The notes under the pieces: generated by a model
Databases searched by the model: none
The model's input: the letters and a program-made list of their open reading frames with translations, nothing else
Told to the model about the DNA's origin: nothing
In this document: in pieces, positions 20,719 to 29,946 of the stretch
How positions within the stretch are numbered: the first letter of the stretch is position 1
How the letters are laid out: every line of letters begins with the position of its first letter
Made by a program: the position numbers and the translations under genes
NCBI RefSeq assembly: GCF_900106035.1
Contig: NZ_FNUC01000003.1
Span: 2,101,501 to 2,165,500 of the forward strand
Length of the DNA: 64,000 bases
Reading direction: 5' to 3'
Source of the DNA: Jiangella alba
GTDB taxonomy: Bacteria; Actinomycetota; Actinomycetes; Jiangellales; Jiangellaceae

Positions 20719-21354
20719 ATGGTGAGGCTGACGAAGATCTACACCCGCACCGGCGACGACGGCTCCACCGGGCTGGGCGACTTCAGCCGCACCCGTAAGA
20801 CCGATCCGCGTCTGGTCGCCTACGCCGATGCCAATGAGGCGAACGCGGCGATCGGTGTGGTGGTCGCGTTGGAGCGGTCCGGCGGCGGGGGCGGTGGCCT
20901 CGGCCCGGAGGTGCTGGCCGTGCTGCTGCGGGTGCAGAACGACCTGTTCGACGTGGGTGCTGATCTCTGTGTGCCGTTGAAGGCCGAGTACGAGTATCCG
21001 CCGCTGCGGGTGCAGCCGGCCTGGATCGACGAGCTTGAGGCGGACTGTGACCGGTACAACGCCGAGGTGCCGAAGCTGACGTCGTTCATCCTGCCCGGTG
21101 GCAGTGTCGCGGCCGCGCAGTTGCACGTCGCGACGACGGTGGTGCGGCGGGCCGAGCGGTCGGCGTGGGCGGCGGTCGAGCAGTACGGCACCGGTGACAT
21201 CGACGGTGTCAATCCGCTCACCGCGAAGTACCTGAACCGGCTCTCGGACCTGTTGTTCATCCTGTCCCGCTATGCCAACCGCGACGCGGGCGACGTGCTC
21301 TGGCAGCCGGGCGGTGGCCGCGCGGAACCGCAGCCGAGGCAGCGGGCGCGCTAG
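20719..21354 (+). CDS. Cob(I)alamin adenosyltransferase, PduO type
   Basis: Cytosolic enzyme of 211 residues that transfers the adenosyl group of ATP to cob(I)alamin, making adenosylcobalamin. The N-terminal ATP loop KIYTRTGDDGSTGLG, the LVAYADANEANAAIG helix, the VQNDLFDVGADLC helix and the C-terminal VVRRAERSAW and NPLTAKYLNRLSDLLFILSRYAN segments are the classical PduO/MMAB pattern. ATG 20719 follows the LAL gene by 45 bases. AdoCbl is exactly the cofactor needed by the acyl-CoA mutase encoded at 32291-34420, so a metabolic link is plausible, though PduO genes are also found alone. Confidence 0.9.
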   Translation: MVRLTKIYTRTGDDGSTGLGDFSRTRKTDPRLVAYADANEANAAIGVVVALERSGGGGGGLGPEVLAVLLRVQNDLFDVGADLCVPLKAEYEYPPLRVQPAWIDELEADCDRYNAEVPKLTSFILPGGSVAAAQLHVATTVVRRAERSAWAAVEQYGTGDIDGVNPLTAKYLNRLSDLLFILSRYANRDAGDVLWQPGGGRAEPQPRQRAR

Positions 21355-21382
21355 GGGAGCAGGCCGGCGGCGGCGCCGGACG

Positions 21383-22747
<1,365 letters not shown>

Positions 22748-22821
22748 CTGGCAAGGCATGGGCGCAGTGGCGGTGGCCACACGTCGGGGACCGACGTGAA
22801 GCGCCCGGAGGCCGACGGACG

Positions 22822-24768
22822 TCAGGCGCCGGCGCGGCGGTGCACCAGCTGGACCATGGGCGCCTGCACCGTGTACTCGCCGGCGACGTCGCCGGCGATC
22901 CGGACGATGGCGTCGGTCGTGCGCTGCACCAGCTCGTCGCCGTCGCGCTCCAGCGTTCCCGGCACGGGCGGCAGGGCGTTGGCCAGGCCGGCGCCCAGCG
23001 ACAGCACCGGCCACGGGCCGTGGTCCGGCGCCAGCCGGGCGGCCGCCAGCAGGGCCGCCACCCCGAGGTCGGCGCCGGGCAGCAGGGGCGCGGGCACCTC
23101 GGCGTCGAGCTCCGAGCCGTCGAGGGTGGACAGGCGGACGGTGTACCGGTCACCGTGGCGTCGCACCGTCGCGACGTCGACGCCCTCGGCGCGGCGCCGC
23201 TCGATGTCGGCCGACACCAGGTGGCCGGACGCGTCGATGACCGTCGTGCGGGTCTCGACGCCGTGCCGGGTCGCGATCTGCTCGCGCCAGGTGGTCGCGC
23301 CGCCGCCGGAGTGCGAGGAGATCCTCGTAGCGGCATCGGTCCGGCCGAAGTTGGTCCGCTCGTACTCGCCGACCAGCCGTTCGCCGGACGGCACCGGGCG
23401 CAGCCGGGCGCGGTCCGGCTCGGCGTGGACCAGCGTCTCGACCTCGTCGAGCAGGGCGTCCAGTCGCGGGCGCTCCAGCACGGTCCCGCCCACGACGACG
23501 GCGGCCGGGTCCTTCAGCGCGGCGACCGAGGCCAGGGGGTCGCCGGTCACGGCCACCAGGTCGGCGACGAACCCGGCGTCGACGCGGCCGCGGTCGGTCA
23601 GGCCGAAGTAGTCGGCCGCGCCCCGGGTGGCCAGGCGCACGAGCTCGGCGCTCGTGTACCCGGCGCCGGTCATCAGCTCCAGCTCCTCGACCAGCGAGGA
23701 CCCGTGGAAGACGAACGCGTTGTGGGTGTCGGTGCCGACCAGGACAGGGGCGCCGGCGTCGCGGAGCGCGGCGAGGATGCGCCGGCTGCGCTCATGGAAC
23801 AGGTCGGCGGTGCCCTGTAGTTCGCCGGGCGTGAGCGCCATGATGCGGAAGTCGTTCTCCGGTCGCCACGTGCGGGCGAGCACGGGATCGGTGAGGCGCA
23901 GCCGCGGGTCGGTGAAGTCGCGGTGCCCGAGCAGGCGGTCGAGGACGATCAGCGTGGGGCAGGAGGTGATGTTCTCGGCGGCCATCCGCTGCGCCAGGGC
24001 CGCGATCTTGTGGTCGTCGATGTCCGACGCCGCCTGGGCGGCCTCGGGGGAGAACCGGTTCCGGCCGCGTCCGTAGCTGAACCCCTGCGCGAAGAAGGCG
24101 TCGAGACGCTCCTGCGAGGCTGGGCGCAGCGAGCCGTACTCGTAGTTGTTCAGATGCTCGAACCCGGTCTGGCCGCGGTCGATCGCCTGGTGGACGGTGA
24201 GCGCCTGGGGGCAGTGCCCGACCAGCGGGAGGCCGGTGTCCCGGCACGCCTCGCCGAGGCCCTTGAGCGCCTCTGCGGACAGCCACTGGTACGCCTTGAC
24301 CTGCTGGTACCCGAGCTCGGCCCAGCGCCGCACCGCCGCGTGCGCGGACGCGCGATCGGTGATCTGCGCGGAGTCCGGCCACACGGTCGTGCCCGGCGCG
24401 CCGCGACCGTCGGCCATGGCGGTGCTGGTGACGACGTACGGCCCGAGCTCGGCGCCCTCGGCGACGCGCCGGCGCCAGTCGAGGTGCCACGGCTTGCCGC
24501 GCATGTTGCGCACCAGCGTGACGCCGTGCGCCAGGTAGCCGAGCATGTCCGCCCGGTCCTCGACGTGCACGTGGCAGTCGGCGAGACCGGGCAGGATGGT
24601 GCGGTCGCGCCAGTCGACGACCGGGCCGGTGATCTCGTGCTCGGCGCGGGGCGCGACCCGGGTGATCCGGCCGTCGGCCACGGTGATCGCCTGATCCCGG
24701 AGCACCCCGCGATCGGTCATGGAGAGCACGGTTCCCGCGAGGATCGTCGTCGGTGTGGCGTCGTTCAC
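22822..24768 (-). CDS. Metal-dependent amidohydrolase with an extra C-terminal domain
   Basis: Protein of 648 residues. The TIM-barrel amidohydrolase part (about 1-447) has the HxH metal motif DCHVHVED, a lysine in QVKAYQW positioned as a bridging ligand, histidines in LVGHCPQ and TGFEHLNN, and the catalytic Asp in VGTDTHNAF. This is the pattern of imidazolonepropionase-like/Xaa-Pro or cyclic-peptide amidohydrolases. About 200 further residues form a beta-rich domain I do not recognise. No signal peptide. GTG 24768 is chosen for its perfect GGAGG site 6 bases upstream. It lies upstream of dgdA on the same strand, which suggests removal of an N-acyl group or cleavage of an amide near Aib residues; that is inference. 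Confidence 0.75.
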   Translation of the reverse strand: MNDATPTTILAGTVLSMTDRGVLRDQAITVADGRITRVAPRAEHEITGPVVDWRDRTILPGLADCHVHVEDRADMLGYLAHGVTLVRNMRGKPWHLDWRRRVAEGAELGPYVVTSTAMADGRGAPGTTVWPDSAQITDRASAHAAVRRWAELGYQQVKAYQWLSAEALKGLGEACRDTGLPLVGHCPQALTVHQAIDRGQTGFEHLNNYEYGSLRPASQERLDAFFAQGFSYGRGRNRFSPEAAQAASDIDDHKIAALAQRMAAENITSCPTLIVLDRLLGHRDFTDPRLRLTDPVLARTWRPENDFRIMALTPGELQGTADLFHERSRRILAALRDAGAPVLVGTDTHNAFVFHGSSLVEELELMTGAGYTSAELVRLATRGAADYFGLTDRGRVDAGFVADLVAVTGDPLASVAALKDPAAVVVGGTVLERPRLDALLDEVETLVHAEPDRARLRPVPSGERLVGEYERTNFGRTDAATRISSHSGGGATTWREQIATRHGVETRTTVIDASGHLVSADIERRRAEGVDVATVRRHGDRYTVRLSTLDGSELDAEVPAPLLPGADLGVAALLAAARLAPDHGPWPVLSLGAGLANALPPVPGTLERDGDELVQRTTDAIVRIAGDVAGEYTVQAPMVQLVHRRAGA

Positions 24769-24824
24769 GTGGTCCTCCAGACCTGGGTGGGCACTGGGAG
24801 GGCGCCACGCTAGCAGCAATTTCA

Positions 24825-24840
24825 ACCTATTGACATAGGT
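24825..24840. promoter_or_regulatory. Palindrome ACCTA-TTGACA-TAGGT in the divergent amidohydrolase/dipeptidase promoter
   Basis: A 5-6-5 dyad (also readable as ACCTAT-TGAC-ATAGGT with 6-bp arms) in the 115-base gap between the leftward amidohydrolase and the rightward M19 dipeptidase. It shares CCTA-N6-TAGG with sites at 22722 and 29473. A weak promoter for the dipeptidase follows it: TTGCGT (24848-24853), 18 bases, AACAAT (24872-24877), with a start expected at the ATG itself. Confidence 0.65.
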
Positions 24841-24883
24841 CTAACTCTTGCGTCCACTGGCTGATTGCCTCAACAATCGACCC

Positions 24884-25918
24884 ATGATGACGACACCCCA
24901 CGACGAGGCCCTGGTCGTCGACCTGCACAACGACCTGATCCTGCTGGTCGACCATTTCGACCAGCGCGGCCGGCCGGAGCACTTCGCCGAGTTCTGGCTG
25001 CCCGAGCTGCGGTCGGGGGGTGTGAACGTCCAGGTGCTGCCCGTGTTCATCGAGGCGCAGTACCAGTCCGAGGGCGCGCTGCGGCGGACGCTGCTGCTGA
25101 TCGAGCGGATCCATGCGCTGGCGGCGCGACACCCGGAGGTGGCGATCTGCCTGACCGGGGCGGACGTCGCCGCGGCCGTGGCCGCCGGCCGCATCGCGTT
25201 CGTCATCGGCCTGGAAGGCGCGCACGCCCTCGGCCAGGACCCGGAGCTGATCGGGACGATGTACCGCGTCGGTGCGCGCGTGGTCTCGCTCGCCCACCTG
25301 GGCCGTACGCACCTGGCCGACGGCAGCGGGTTCGACGACAGCTCGCGCGGCGGACTGACGCCGCAGGGGTTCGAGGTGCTCGCCGAGATGGAACGGCTCG
25401 GGATCGTCTTCGACATCAGCCACCTCGGCGTGGCCGGCGTCGACGACGTGCTGGCCCGGGCGACCCGCCCGCTGCTCGCGACGCACTCGGGCTGCCGGGC
25501 CATCACCGACATGCACCGGAACCTCAGCGACGAGCAGATCAAGGGCATCGCCGGCCTCGGCGGCGTCATCGGGGTCGCGGCCGCGATCGCGCCGTTCATC
25601 GACCCGGCCCGGCCGACCGCCGCCCGCGTCGTCGACCACATCGAGCACATCGCGTCGGTCGCCTCGATCGACGCGGTGGGGCTGGGGCCGGACTTCATCG
25701 ACGACTACTACGCGGAGGTCTACGGCGGCCGCATGGAGATCATGGGCGTGGACGCGGTCGAGTTCGTGGCGGCCGAGGTCCGGCGGCCGTCTGACCTGCC
25801 GAAGCTCACCGCCGAGATGGTCGCCCGCGGCTTCTCCCAGACCGACATCGCCAAGGTGCTGGGCGGCAACGCCATGCGCGTCCTCGACGAGGTGATGGGC
25901 GTCGGTACGGGTGGCTGA
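24884..25918 (+). CDS. Membrane dipeptidase family (M19) zinc dipeptidase
   Basis: Zinc-dependent dipeptidase, 344 residues, no signal peptide. All metal ligands expected for renal-dipeptidase-like enzymes are visible: the N-terminal DLHNDL (His and Asp), the bridging Glu in GLEGAHAL, the His in FDISHLG, the His in ATHSGCRA and the Asp in LGPDFIDDY. Family members hydrolyse dipeptides, including those with D- or alpha,alpha-disubstituted C-terminal residues. Two ATGs (24884, 24887) are both possible; no Shine-Dalgarno is seen, and a -10-like AACAAT 6 bases upstream suggests a leaderless mRNA. Overlaps the gamma-glutamyltransferase gene by 8 bases. Confidence 0.87.
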   Translation: MMTTPHDEALVVDLHNDLILLVDHFDQRGRPEHFAEFWLPELRSGGVNVQVLPVFIEAQYQSEGALRRTLLLIERIHALAARHPEVAICLTGADVAAAVAAGRIAFVIGLEGAHALGQDPELIGTMYRVGARVVSLAHLGRTHLADGSGFDDSSRGGLTPQGFEVLAEMERLGIVFDISHLGVAGVDDVLARATRPLLATHSGCRAITDMHRNLSDEQIKGIAGLGGVIGVAAAIAPFIDPARPTAARVVDHIEHIASVASIDAVGLGPDFIDDYYAEVYGGRMEIMGVDAVEFVAAEVRRPSDLPKLTAEMVARGFSQTDIAKVLGGNAMRVLDEVMGVGTGG

Positions 25919-27578
25919 CCATCGCCGGGGGATGATCGTCGCCGCCCAGCCGGAGGCCGTCGAGGCCGGCGCCGCGATGCTCGAGGCCGGCGGGAACGCG
26001 GTCGACGCGGCCATCGCCTGCGCGTTCGTGCAGACCGTGGTCGACCCGCTGATGTGCGGCATCGCCGGGTTCGGCAGCCTGGCCGCGTACCTGCCGTCGC
26101 GGGACTTCCACGGCTACTACGACTTCCACGCGCCGGCGCCGCGAGCGGCCCGGCCGGACATGTGGGAGTCGCTGGTCGAGGGCGAGGCGCGCGACGGCTT
26201 CGGGTTCATCGTGACCGGCCACGTCAACGAGATCGGCTACGAGTCGATCTGCGCGCCGGCGTCGCTGCGAGCGTTCCACACCGCTCACCGGGAGCACGGG
26301 ACGCTGCCGTGGCGCGAGGTCATGGCTCCCGCCATCGGGTACGCCCGCGACGGGTGGACGGTGCGCCCGGACGTGCACGCCTTCTGGTCCGACCCGGGCG
26401 CGTTCGGGCACGTCGCCAACAGCGACCGCGCGTCGTACACCCCGGCCGCCGCGGCGCTCTACCTGCGCCCGGACGGGTCGGCGAAGCGCATCGGCGACGT
26501 CGTGGTGAACCGCGACTACGCGGACGTGCTGGCGACGATCGCCCGGCACGGCCCGGACCCGTTCTACACCGGCGACCTGGCCCGGGCGATGGTCGACGAC
26601 ATCGCCGCGGGCGGCGGCCACCTGAGCCTCGACGACCTCGCCGGCGTCACCGTCCGGCGGGGCGAGCCGCTCTGGACGACCTACCGCGCCTGGTCGGTGG
26701 CGACGAACCGCCCGCCCGGCGGCGGCGTGCAGCTCGTCCAGATGCTCAACGTCCTCGAGAACTTCGACCTCACGGCGCTGGGCCACAACAGCCCGGAGTA
26801 CGTGCGCGTCGTCAGCGAGGCCATGAAGAAGGCGACCGCCGACAAGGACCGCCACGTCGGCGACCCCGACTTCGTCGACGTGCCGCTGGACCGGCTGACG
26901 TCGAAGGGCTACGCGCGCGACGCCGCGGCGCGGATCGGGGCCGGCGAGAGGTTCTCCGTGCCACGGCACCAGGGACCGGCCGAAGGTCCCGACACCACTC
27001 ACCTCTCCGTGATCGACGCCGACGGGAACTGCGTCGCCATGACGCACTCGCTGGGCCTGCCGTCGGGGGTGGTCAGCCCGGGGCTGGGCTTCATGTACAA
27101 CGGCTGCATGTCCAGCTTCGACCCCCGGCCCGGCCGGGCCGCGTCGATCGCGCCGGGCAAGGCCCGGTTCAGCTCCGTGTGCCCGTCGATGGTGTTCGAC
27201 GAGGAGGGCCCGATGCTGGTGATCGGGGCTCCGGGCGGCACGCAGATCGCCATGGGCGTCCTCCAGGCAACGCTGAACGTGCTCGACTTCGGCGTTCCGG
27301 TCGGCGAGGCGGTCGGGCTGCCGCGGTTCTCGGCCACCAGCGACGTCATCGACGTCGTCAACCGCGTCCCGCGCGCCGTCCAGACCGCCCTCGAGGAGCG
27401 CGGGTACGAGGTGGTGCGCAGCCCGCGCAGCCACGCCTTCGGCCTCGTCCACGGGCTGGCCCGGCAGGACGGACGGTGGCGCGGCGGCGCCGACCCCGGC
27501 GGCGACGGCATGGCCCTGGAGGTGACCTCCCGGCCGAGGAGCCATGTGCGTCGCAGCGAGGCGCAAGGACTCACCTGA
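25911..27578 (+). CDS. Gamma-glutamyltransferase family protein (Ntn hydrolase)
   Basis: Protein of 555 residues of the GGT family, made as a precursor that self-cleaves before a threonine. The processing/nucleophile threonine is in the DTTHLSVIDADGN motif (about Thr362). Other landmarks are AAMLEAGGNAVDAAIA near the N-terminus, the RPPGGGVQLVQMLN stretch and the PSMVFDEEGPMLVIGAPGG substrate region. There is no signal peptide, unlike periplasmic GGTs, so it likely acts in the cytosol on gamma-glutamyl or related amides. GTG 25911 overlaps the M19 gene by 8 bases, indicating coupling; ATG 25932 is an alternative. The last about 15 residues are low-complexity and end inside a 66-bp repeat. Confidence 0.85.
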   Translation: MADHRRGMIVAAQPEAVEAGAAMLEAGGNAVDAAIACAFVQTVVDPLMCGIAGFGSLAAYLPSRDFHGYYDFHAPAPRAARPDMWESLVEGEARDGFGFIVTGHVNEIGYESICAPASLRAFHTAHREHGTLPWREVMAPAIGYARDGWTVRPDVHAFWSDPGAFGHVANSDRASYTPAAAALYLRPDGSAKRIGDVVVNRDYADVLATIARHGPDPFYTGDLARAMVDDIAAGGGHLSLDDLAGVTVRRGEPLWTTYRAWSVATNRPPGGGVQLVQMLNVLENFDLTALGHNSPEYVRVVSEAMKKATADKDRHVGDPDFVDVPLDRLTSKGYARDAAARIGAGERFSVPRHQGPAEGPDTTHLSVIDADGNCVAMTHSLGLPSGVVSPGLGFMYNGCMSSFDPRPGRAASIAPGKARFSSVCPSMVFDEEGPMLVIGAPGGTQIAMGVLQATLNVLDFGVPVGEAVGLPRFSATSDVIDVVNRVPRAVQTALEERGYEVVRSPRSHAFGLVHGLARQDGRWRGGADPGGDGMALEVTSRPRSHVRRSEAQGLT

Positions 27579-27640
27579 ACCCGTGCACCAAGCTTCCATG
27601 AGGTCACTGCGGCGACACCGCGCCTCCACACGGCCACAGC
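27575..27640 (-). repeat. 66-bp intergenic repeat, copy A
   Basis: Read on the minus strand, this segment is about 83% identical (55 of 66) to 50284-50349 on the plus strand. The best-conserved core is GTGGAGGCGCGGTGTCGC. Both copies sit between convergent peptidase-region genes, and this one overlaps the last codon of the gamma-glutamyltransferase gene. Local self-pairing is possible (GAGGCGC with GCGCCTC at 27558-27564). It is not a recognised insertion sequence. Confidence 0.7.
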
Positions 27641-27650
27641 ACATCGGTGA

Positions 27651-29327
27651 TCACGATGGTGGCTGGGCGCCGATCCAGCGTTCCACGGCGCCGGACAGCA
27701 CCGTCATGGGCACCGCTCCGTTGCCGAGGACGGTGTCGTGGAAGGCGCGGATGTCGAAGGCGGCGCCGAGGCGTTCGCGCGCCGTCCGCCGCAGCCGCTC
27801 GATCTCGAGGCGGCCGGTCATGTAGGCCAGGGCCTGGCCGGGCCAGGCGATGTAGCGGTCGACCTCGTTGGCGACGTTCCCGGGGGTGAGGGCGCTGTTG
27901 GCGAGCATGAAGTCGATGGCCTGCTGCCGCGTCCAGCCGTGGTGGTGCAGGCCGGTGTCGACGACGAGGCGGCAGGCCCGCCAGGAGTCGAACGAGAGCA
28001 TGCCGAACCGGTACAGGTCGCCGGAGTAGAGCCCCATCTCGTCGGCCAGCCGCTCGGCGTAGAGGCCCCAGCCCTCGCCGAAGGCCGCGACGTACAGGTA
28101 GCGGCGGAAGGCCGGCAGCTCGGTGAGCTCCTGCGCGAGCCCGAACTGCAGGTGGTGGCCGGGCACGCCCTCGTGGAACGCCAGCGTCTCGTACTCGTAC
28201 CGGGTCCGCGTGCGCGGCGCGTGGGTGTTGACGTTGTAGCGGCCCGGACGGCTGCCGTCGCCCGACGAGGGCAGGTACTCGCCGAGCACCGCGGCCGGGG
28301 CCAGCACCTCGTTCATCGGCACCACCGCGCACGACGCCGACGGGGCGCGGCCGAACCAGTCCGGCAGTGCAGTCTCGGCCCGGGCCACCGCCGCCCGCGC
28401 GTCGGCCAGGATGTCCTCGGCGGAGGAGTAGCGCAGCTCCGGATCGTGCCGTAGCCGGTCGACGATCGCATCGAAGTCGCCGGTGCCGAAGACCCGCTGC
28501 CCCAGCTCGGCGTACTCGTCGCGCAAGGCCTCGCACAGGTCCAGGCCGAGCCGGTGGATCTCGTCCGGCGAGCGCGTCGTGGTCGTGTGCGCCGCGACGG
28601 CGCGCGCGTACATCTCGTCGCCGCCGGGCACGTGCAGCAGCCCGCTGCGCTCGTCCGGCCGGGCCGCCGCGAGCACCGGTCCCGAGAGCGTCTCCTGCAG
28701 CGCCGCCAGCGCCGGCCGGATGGACTCCGCCACCAGACCGCGGACCTCGTCCTCGACGGCGGAGCCGGCCACCATGCCGGCGATGAGGTCGTCCTCGGCG
28801 CGGCCGCGCAGGTAAGCGTCCAGCCGTTCGGCGGTCTGCTCGACTCCGCGGCGGGTCGGCACCCGGCCGGCCGCCACGCCGTCCAGCGCCCGGTCCCGGG
28901 CCTGGCCGAGGTAGCCGGGGACGCCGTGCAGGCGGCGCAGGTAGCGCTGCTGCTCGTCCGGCGTGGCGACCGAGACGTTGGTCAGCGCGGTGAACAGCAG
29001 GGCGCTGGGGGAGGCGTAGCCGGAGACGGCGAATTCCGCGTGCCGGTCCTCGTACGGCACGGCCTCGGACCGCGCGACGTGGATCAGCACGTCCCGCGTC
29101 ACCCGGTCGTGGTCGTCGAGCGCGTCCGCCGGGATCCGCTCCGCGCGCGCCACCAGGTCCAGGAGGCGCTCGGCCGACGCGAGCTGGGCGGACTCGCCGA
29201 GATCGGGCACCTCGCCGTCGAGCCCGGGGATGCCGTGGATGAGCGTCGCCACGAACGGATCGGCCGCCGCCAGCGCCTCGTAGAGGCCGGCGGACAGCTC
29301 GGCGAGGGGTCGGGGCTCAGTATCCAT
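27651..29327 (-). CDS. DUF885 family putative metallopeptidase
   Basis: Protein of 558 residues of the DUF885 group (gluzincin-like). The zinc motif is AFHEGVPGHH, which follows the family's HExxPGHH form; the downstream FGEGWGLYAERLADEMG block carries the third ligand glutamate. RYNVNTHAPRTRTRYEYETL before the zinc motif is also typical. No signal peptide. ATG 29327 has a perfect GGAGGAG site. It is convergent with the gamma-glutamyltransferase gene and divergent from the mutase operon. Family members are thought to be carboxypeptidase-like; the substrate here is unknown, but context suggests short peptides with unusual residues. Confidence 0.8.
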   Translation of the reverse strand: MDTEPRPLAELSAGLYEALAAADPFVATLIHGIPGLDGEVPDLGESAQLASAERLLDLVARAERIPADALDDHDRVTRDVLIHVARSEAVPYEDRHAEFAVSGYASPSALLFTALTNVSVATPDEQQRYLRRLHGVPGYLGQARDRALDGVAAGRVPTRRGVEQTAERLDAYLRGRAEDDLIAGMVAGSAVEDEVRGLVAESIRPALAALQETLSGPVLAAARPDERSGLLHVPGGDEMYARAVAAHTTTTRSPDEIHRLGLDLCEALRDEYAELGQRVFGTGDFDAIVDRLRHDPELRYSSAEDILADARAAVARAETALPDWFGRAPSASCAVVPMNEVLAPAAVLGEYLPSSGDGSRPGRYNVNTHAPRTRTRYEYETLAFHEGVPGHHLQFGLAQELTELPAFRRYLYVAAFGEGWGLYAERLADEMGLYSGDLYRFGMLSFDSWRACRLVVDTGLHHHGWTRQQAIDFMLANSALTPGNVANEVDRYIAWPGQALAYMTGRLEIERLRRTARERLGAAFDIRAFHDTVLGNGAVPMTVLSGAVERWIGAQPPS

Positions 29328-29471
29328 GTGGCTCCTCCGTCGGCCGCCGGGTCGCTGGTGTGGCCCACACACTAGCGCCTTGTTCTATCTAGTGACATGG
29401 GGTAATGGCGTCAGCTCAAAGGTGGCGCGGTCGGTCGTGGCGAACAGCATGGTTGAACCGGTGGGCAGTCT

Positions 29472-29489
29472 GACCTACTCGTTTAGGTC
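29472..29489. promoter_or_regulatory. Palindrome GACCTA-CTCGTT-TAGGTC upstream of the mutase operon
   Basis: Perfect 6-bp arms around 6 bases, in the 217-base gap between the DUF885 gene and the hotdog-ligase-mutase operon. It contains the same ACCTA-N6-TAGGT frame as 24825-24840 and the core of the dgdA palindrome. A degenerate relative (ATCTAGTGACATGGGG, 29387-29402) lies closer to the DUF885 start. The rest of the gap shows only a GGAGGAG ribosome site before ATG 29545. Confidence 0.65.
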
Positions 29490-29544
29490 TAAGTGCTCTA
29501 CTCTGTCTGCGACAAGGATCCCCCAGCTGGCACGGAGGAGTCTG

Positions 29545-29946
29545 ATGTTGGAGCCGAGGTCTGTTGGCGACGACCGAGCGATGATCCGACTTCGCTTGTC
29601 GCCCGGCGATGCGCGGTATGCCGGGAACCTGGTCCCGGGGTCGAAGGCGATGGAGATCTTCGCCGACCTCGAGACCGAGCTCGCCCTCAAGGAAGGGGGC
29701 GACGAGGGGCTCTGCGCGGCCTACGACTCGGTCGAGTTCCTCGCGCCGCTGCGGGTGGGCGACTACGTCGAGGGCATCGCGAGGGTGACCCGGCGCGGGA
29801 ACCGCAGCCGCACCATCGAGGCCCGGATCTTCAAGGTCCTCGGCGTCGACGAGGAGGGCGCGCTCGTCAGCACCGACCCGGTGCTGGCGGCCACCGCCGT
29901 GGCGACGATCGTCGTGGGCACGAACTCCGGCGTGGGCGTTGCCTGA
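29545..29946 (+). CDS. Hotdog-fold protein like 3-aminobutyryl-CoA ammonia-lyase
   Basis: Small protein of 133 residues. The sequence pattern RLRLSPGDARYAGNLVPG, then DEGLCAAYDSVEFLAPLRVG, DYVEGIARV and GNRSRTIEARIFKV closely follows what I recall of Kal, the 3-aminobutyryl-CoA:ammonia lyase of lysine fermentation (3-aminobutyryl-CoA to crotonyl-CoA plus ammonia), a hotdog protein of about 130 residues. It is first in an operon with an acyl-CoA ligase and a B12 acyl-CoA mutase, so its substrate is probably the mutase product. A 3-hydroxyacyl-CoA dehydratase or a thioesterase of the same fold is the main alternative. ATG 29545 has GGAGGAG 4 bases upstream; its stop overlaps the ligase start. 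Confidence 0.66.
   Translation: MLEPRSVGDDRAMIRLRLSPGDARYAGNLVPGSKAMEIFADLETELALKEGGDEGLCAAYDSVEFLAPLRVGDYVEGIARVTRRGNRSRTIEARIFKVLGVDEEGALVSTDPVLAATAVATIVVGTNSGVGVA

Noticed and set aside
27555-27640. Degenerate tRNA gene in the 66-bp repeat
   Set aside because: A GAGGCGC/GCGCCTC end pairing resembles an acceptor stem, but there is no proper T-loop (GGTTCRANNCC), no anticodon stem, and copy B does not keep the pairing.
29421-29460. Third copy of the 66-bp repeat
   Set aside because: Only GCGCGGT and GCATGGT are shared and the spacing between them differs; similarity is at chance level for this base composition.
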